From the NCBI GenBank assembly GCA_049644305.1, contig JBARRQ010000008.1, forward strand, positions 20,775-84,774: 64,000 nucleotides of DNA. Reading direction: 5' to 3'. Source of the DNA: AC-32 sp049644305. Lineage in GTDB: Bacteria; Actinomycetota; Thermoleophilia; Gaiellales; Gaiellaceae. Made by a program: the position numbers and the translations under genes. The notes under the pieces are model-generated. The model saw only the letters and a list, made by a program, of their open reading frames with translations. It was not told where the DNA came from and did no database searches. Of the stretch, positions 60,870 to 64,000 are shown in pieces (position 1 is the first letter of the stretch; each line of letters starts with the position of its first letter).

Positions 60870-61408
60870 CTGGTCTCGAGACCGAACGGCTCCTCCTCCA
60901 GCTCCCGAAGCGGTCTGAGCTCGACGCGTACATGGCGATCTTCGGAGACCCTGCGGTTCAGCGCCGGCTGCCCTTCCTGCCGCGGACACGAGAGGCGACG
61001 GCTGAGTCGATCGAGCGGATGCTCGGTCACTGGGAGCGGCACGGGACCGGGCTGTTCAGCGTCGTGCGAAAGGAAGACGAGCTGCTGCTCGGACGCGTCG
61101 GCTTCCTCCTCTGGAACGAGCGCTGGCTTAACGCGCTCCACCACGAGCTCGAGGGGGAGCTCGAGACCGAGATCGGGTGGACGATCGGCAGCGAGCACTG
61201 GAACCGGGGTTACGCAACCGAGGCGGCCGCAGCCTGCCGCGACTGGGCGCTCGGCGAGCTCGGCCTCACTCGCCTCGTTTCCCTGATCGCGATTGGGAAC
61301 ACACCTTCCGTGCGGGTTGCCGAGAAGATCGGAGAGCGGCTCGAGCGAACGGACCTCGGCCCGCCGTTCGAGGTGCCGGTCGACCTCTATTCGCTCGAAA
61401 CCGGCTAA
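60866..61408 (+). CDS. GNAT-family acetyltransferase, tandem paralogue
   Basis: A 180-residue GNAT of the same RimJ-like type: TERLLLQLPKRSELDAYMAIF, GWTIGSEHWNRGYATEAAAACRDW and SVRVAEKIGERLE. The shared start, NRGYATEAAAA loop and fold with the upstream gene point to tandem duplication. Here the acetyl-CoA loop reads NRGYA versus GNGYA upstream. ATG at 60866 overlaps the first GNAT stop. The pair ends in a double hairpin. Confidence 0.85.
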   Translation: MTGLETERLLLQLPKRSELDAYMAIFGDPAVQRRLPFLPRTREATAESIERMLGHWERHGTGLFSVVRKEDELLLGRVGFLLWNERWLNALHHELEGELETEIGWTIGSEHWNRGYATEAAAACRDWALGELGLTRLVSLIAIGNTPSVRVAEKIGERLERTDLGPPFEVPVDLYSLETG

Positions 61409-61460
61409 GGCGCCGCTTGCGGCGCCGTCTTCAGGACGCATCGGCTCTGCCGATGCGTCC
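61409..61460. terminator. double hairpin between convergent genes
   Basis: GGCGCC (61409-61414 and 61421-61426) form one short stem. GGACGCATCGGC (61434-61445) and GCCGATGCGTCC (61449-61460) form a perfect 12-bp stem with a 3-base loop. It lies between the GNAT stop and the convergent HMG-CoA-lyase-like stop, so it can act in both directions; no U-tract. Confidence 0.65.
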
Positions 61461-61499
61461 GTCTGCGCCGCTGACCGAGATCGCTCCCGCTCGAGCGTG

Positions 61500-62348
61500 T
61501 CAAGGGAACACACCCGCGCGGTAGACCTGTCCCTCGAGCTGATGGCCGAGCACGCCCTCCAGCCACTCGGAGATCCCGATCAGCGCGTCGAGATCGACGC
61601 CCGTCTCGACCCCCTCCCGCTCGAGCAGGTAGACGAGGTCCTCGGTGGCGATGTTGCCGGTCGCGCGCGGTGCGTACGGGCAGCCGCCGAGCCCTCCGAT
61701 CGAGGCGTCCAGCACTTCCGCCCCGGCCTCGAGCGCAGCGAGCGCGTTTGCGTAGCCCGTGTTGCGGGTGTTGTGGCCGTGGAAGCCCACTGCCTTCGTG
61801 CGCGCAACCAGGTCGCGTACCTCGCGAGGCGCTGCGACGCCGATCGTGTCCGCGAGCACGACCTCGGCGCCTTCGAACCGGCCCGCCAGCTCCACCACCC
61901 GGCCAGGATCGACCCGCCCTTCGAACGGGCAGCCGAAGGCGACGCTGATCGTCACGGTGGCGGGCTCTGCGGCCGCCGCAAGGATCCGCTCGACGCGCGC
62001 GACGGCCTCGGCGAGCGACGCGTTGGCGTTCCGTTTGTTGAACTCCTCGGAGGCGCCCAGGGTCGCGTTCACGCGATCGAGCCCGACCGCCGCGAAGCGC
62101 TCGTAGCCCTGCTCGTTCAGGACGAGCCCCGAATACTCGGTTCCCTCGCGTCGCTCGATGCCGGCGACGACCTCCTCGGCGCCGGCCATCTGCGGAACCC
62201 TGTCCGCGCGCACGAAGCTGACCGCCTCGATCCGCCGCAGCCGCGCGGCGGCGAGCCGGTTGACGAGGCCGGCCCTCGCAGCGGGCTCCAGAGTCTCCGA
62301 CTCGTTCTGGAGCCCGTCGCGCGGGCCGACGTCGCAGAGAGTCAGCAA
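61500..62348 (-). CDS. hydroxymethylglutaryl-CoA lyase family protein
   Basis: A 282-residue TIM-barrel of the HMGL-like/DRE family. DVGPRDGLQNE has the metal-ligand start, VNATLGASEEFNKRNANAS is family-specific, and the signature GLGGCPYAPRATGNIATEDL supplies the catalytic Cys (usual GLGGCPYAPGASGN). It splits HMG-CoA to acetyl-CoA and acetoacetate, as in leucine degradation. It starts at TTG 62348, directly after the PPOX stop. Its partners in leucine catabolism are absent here; a related lyase specificity is possible. Confidence 0.88.
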   Translation of the reverse strand: MLTLCDVGPRDGLQNESETLEPAARAGLVNRLAAARLRRIEAVSFVRADRVPQMAGAEEVVAGIERREGTEYSGLVLNEQGYERFAAVGLDRVNATLGASEEFNKRNANASLAEAVARVERILAAAAEPATVTISVAFGCPFEGRVDPGRVVELAGRFEGAEVVLADTIGVAAPREVRDLVARTKAVGFHGHNTRNTGYANALAALEAGAEVLDASIGGLGGCPYAPRATGNIATEDLVYLLEREGVETGVDLDALIGISEWLEGVLGHQLEGQVYRAGVFP

Positions 62349-62747
62349 CTAGTCCAGGCCCGCCGCGTCGACGTGCTGCGGGTGGATCCGAACATTGATG
62401 CGCTGCTCCTGGGGGTCGCGCCAGGGGTAGGTGTCCTTCCCCAGGTACTTCTTGGCGAGCTTGTCGATCTCGGCGTCGGCGCCGTCAGTGCTGAGCTCGG
62501 CCGTCCCGCTCACCGAGAGCCACTTGTAGGAATCCTGGGGGTCGACGACGATCACCGAGGCACGCGGGTCCCTGCGCAGGTGCCGCTCCTTCGCCCGGCC
62601 GACCGCGGTATTGAAGACCACCTCGTCTGTGTCCACGTCCACCCAGACGACCGTCGTGTGAGGCGAGCCGTCGCCCCGCAACGTCGTCACCTCTCCCACG
62701 AACGGCTGCTCGAGGAATTGACGCTGCTTCTCAGTCAGACCTGCCAT
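62349..62747 (-). CDS. PPOX-class flavin/F420-dependent oxidoreductase
   Basis: A 132-residue split-barrel of the pyridoxamine-phosphate-oxidase-like class. VTTLRGDGSPHTTVVWVDVD is the hallmark N-terminus; VGRAKERHLRRDPRASVIVVD contacts the cofactor. Many actinobacterial members use F420 or FMN rather than act on pyridoxamine. ATG at 62747 has Shine-Dalgarno AAGGAGG. It is next to the HMG-CoA-lyase-like gene and the two form an operon. Confidence 0.85.
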   Translation of the reverse strand: MAGLTEKQRQFLEQPFVGEVTTLRGDGSPHTTVVWVDVDTDEVVFNTAVGRAKERHLRRDPRASVIVVDPQDSYKWLSVSGTAELSTDGADAEIDKLAKKYLGKDTYPWRDPQEQRINVRIHPQHVDAAGLD

Positions 62748-62851
62748 CGTCCTCCTTCCCTAGAAGCTATCTCGCTGGCTCTGCACCGTGGGTCTTGCAA
62801 GGTTTGTTCGTTGGACGGCCGAGCGAGCGGAGCCCGCACGGCCTCTTGGTC

Positions 62852-62871
62852 GGCACCGCCAAGTCGGTGCC
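62852..62871. terminator. hairpin upstream of the beta-propeller gene
   Basis: GGCACCG (62852-62858) and CGGTGCC (62865-62871) form a 7-bp stem with a 6-base loop in the divergent space 62748-62895. It may lie in a leader or between promoters; no other feature was found there. Confidence 0.4.
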
Positions 62872-62880
62872 TTGATCGCG

Positions 62881-62886
62881 TAGGCT
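62881..62886 (+). promoter_or_regulatory. -10 hexamer TAGGCT of the beta-propeller gene
   Basis: TAGGCT, nine bases, ATG. Confidence 0.35.
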
Positions 62887-62895
62887 AATCCGTCG

Positions 62896-63975
62896 ATGGG
62901 AGCAGCCGTCCTCGTCGGTACCCGCAAGGGGCTGTTCGTGCTCACGAGCGATGAAGCACGCCGCGAGTGGTCGGTCGAGGGCCCGCACCTGACGGGCTTC
63001 GAGGTGTTCCACGCGATGCGCGACCCTAGGAACGGCGCGATCCATGCGGCCACCAACAACTGGGTGTACGGCGCCACCGCGCACCGCTCGCACGACCTCG
63101 GCAAGACATGGGAGCGGTCCGAGGCGATCGGCCTTCCCGAGGAGAGCGGTCTCACCTGGGAGAAGTCGTGGCACGTCGAGCCGGGGCACCCCGACGAGCC
63201 GGAGACGCTCTGGCTCGGCGGCACGCCGGCGGCGCTCTTCCGCAGCACAGACGGCGGCGCCACCTGGGAGCCGGTGCGCTCGGTGCTCGAGCACCCGACT
63301 CGCGATCAGTGGAATCCCGGCGCCGGCGGTCTGTGCTGCCATTCGATTCAGGTCGACCCCTCCGATCCGCAACGGGTCTACATCGCGATCTCTGCGGCCG
63401 GCGGCTTCCGGAGCGAGGACGGCGGCGACTCATGGACGCCGATCAACCAGGGCGTCGCAGCGGACTTCTTCCCGGACAACCCGTTTCCCGAGGTCGGCCA
63501 GTGCGTGCACAAGCTGCTCGTGCACCCGGCCCGGCCTGAGCGGCTCTGGCAGCAGAACCACTGCGGCGTCTACCGCTCCGACGACCGGGGCGAGACCTGG
63601 GAGCGGCTCGAGGACAACGGGCTGCCGAGCGGCTTCGGCTTCCCGATCGCGCTCGACCCGGCCGACCCTGACACGGCGTACGTCATTCCCGAGGAGGGCG
63701 CAGAGAACCGGGTCACCCCGAATGGGCGGCTCGGGATCTACCGCACCCGTGACGGGGGCGCCTCCTGGGAGCTGCTCAAGGAGGGCCTCCCGCAACAGGC
63801 GTGGCAGTCGGTGATGCGCGAAGGGATGTCCTTCGACCGGCACGACCCGGTCGGGATCTACGCGGGGGTGCAGAGCGGCTCCGTCTTCGTCTCGCCCGAC
63901 GCCGGCGACTCGTGGGTCGAGGCAGCGCGCTACCTGCCGACGATTCTCTCGGTCGAAGCCGCGGCGTGGCCGTAA
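62896..63975 (+). CDS. Asp-box (BNR) beta-propeller protein
   Basis: A 359-residue propeller with six Asp-box repeats (S/T-x-D-x-G-x-[ST]-W) at about residues 65-72, 117-124, 173-180, 228-235, 284-291 and 333-340, e.g. STDGGATW and SEDGGDSW. This is the fold of sialidases, Vps10 and 'WD40/YVTN/BNR' glycosyl-hydrolase-like proteins; the sialidase Arg triad and RIP motif are not evident, so it is probably a binding protein or an unassigned hydrolase. No signal peptide is visible. ATG at 62896. Confidence 0.85.
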   Translation: MGAAVLVGTRKGLFVLTSDEARREWSVEGPHLTGFEVFHAMRDPRNGAIHAATNNWVYGATAHRSHDLGKTWERSEAIGLPEESGLTWEKSWHVEPGHPDEPETLWLGGTPAALFRSTDGGATWEPVRSVLEHPTRDQWNPGAGGLCCHSIQVDPSDPQRVYIAISAAGGFRSEDGGDSWTPINQGVAADFFPDNPFPEVGQCVHKLLVHPARPERLWQQNHCGVYRSDDRGETWERLEDNGLPSGFGFPIALDPADPDTAYVIPEEGAENRVTPNGRLGIYRTRDGGASWELLKEGLPQQAWQSVMREGMSFDRHDPVGIYAGVQSGSVFVSPDAGDSWVEAARYLPTILSVEAAAWP

Positions 63976-64000
63976 AGGCCACAGGGGAGGGGTTCTGGGG

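Overview
The window is a piece of a high-GC actinobacterial chromosome. It is densely packed and mostly housekeeping. Gene content points to a deep actinobacterial lineage such as Thermoleophilia (Gaiellales/Solirubrobacterales type): an F420/PPOX-like flavoprotein, hrcA-dnaJ ahead of prmA-mtaB, an HIT protein read from CTG, a group-III phosphofructokinase, and many start codons placed directly after a TANNNT hexamer as in leaderless mRNAs. The lineage is an inference; no rRNA or marker phylogeny was available. No insertion sequence, prophage, CRISPR array or integron was seen, and no gene-free stretch exceeds 300 bases.

Layout. 1-2.6 kb: a metallophosphoesterase, a small secreted protein with a structured leader, a GlsB/SHOCT membrane protein and a secreted HYR-domain protein. 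2.6-8.7 kb (minus): a run reading ribbon-helix-helix regulator, 53-residue four-cysteine protein, DUF4097 protein, two MFS exporters, then uvrB. 8.8-11.5 kb (minus): lytic transglycosylase, coaE, rpsA. 11.6-16.6 kb (minus): response regulator, histidine kinase, LolA/RseB-like lipoprotein-carrier protein, ABC ATPase and ABC permease, overlapping stop-to-start. 16.6-21.7 kb: polA, divergent from a double-GNAT protein and a LarA-like protein. 21.7-27.1 kb (minus): a complete branched-chain amino acid (Liv) ABC transporter. Then tRNA-Leu(CAA), pfk, a membrane glycosyltransferase, an IGPS-like protein and a deoC-ALDH-ALDH-like catabolic operon.

34-46 kb (minus) is conserved information-processing DNA. 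It holds hemW-hrcA-dnaJ-prmA-mtaB-HIT-yqeY and phoH-ybeY-dgkA/PAP2-cdd-era-HAD, with lepA and murJ upstream. 48-54 kb has rpsT, holA, comEC, comEA and leuS; leuS is preceded by what looks like a leader-peptide attenuator. 54-64 kb has a cupin, a VOC protein, lysA, a DMT exporter, an orphan Liv-type binding protein, a DUF255 thioredoxin-like protein, tandem GNATs, an HMG-CoA-lyase-like enzyme with a PPOX protein, and a six-Asp-box beta-propeller.

The most notable unexplained structures are three. (1) An unannotated 45-65 bp repeat occurs three times in front of unrelated genes, always in the orientation of the gene behind it. (2) The leader of leuS combines a Leu-Leu mini-ORF, a hairpin and an intrinsic terminator. 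(3) The RHH/zinc-ribbon/DUF4097/MFS operon has a promoter overlaid on direct repeats. uvrB also appears to start at ATC in an otherwise perfect leaderless context.
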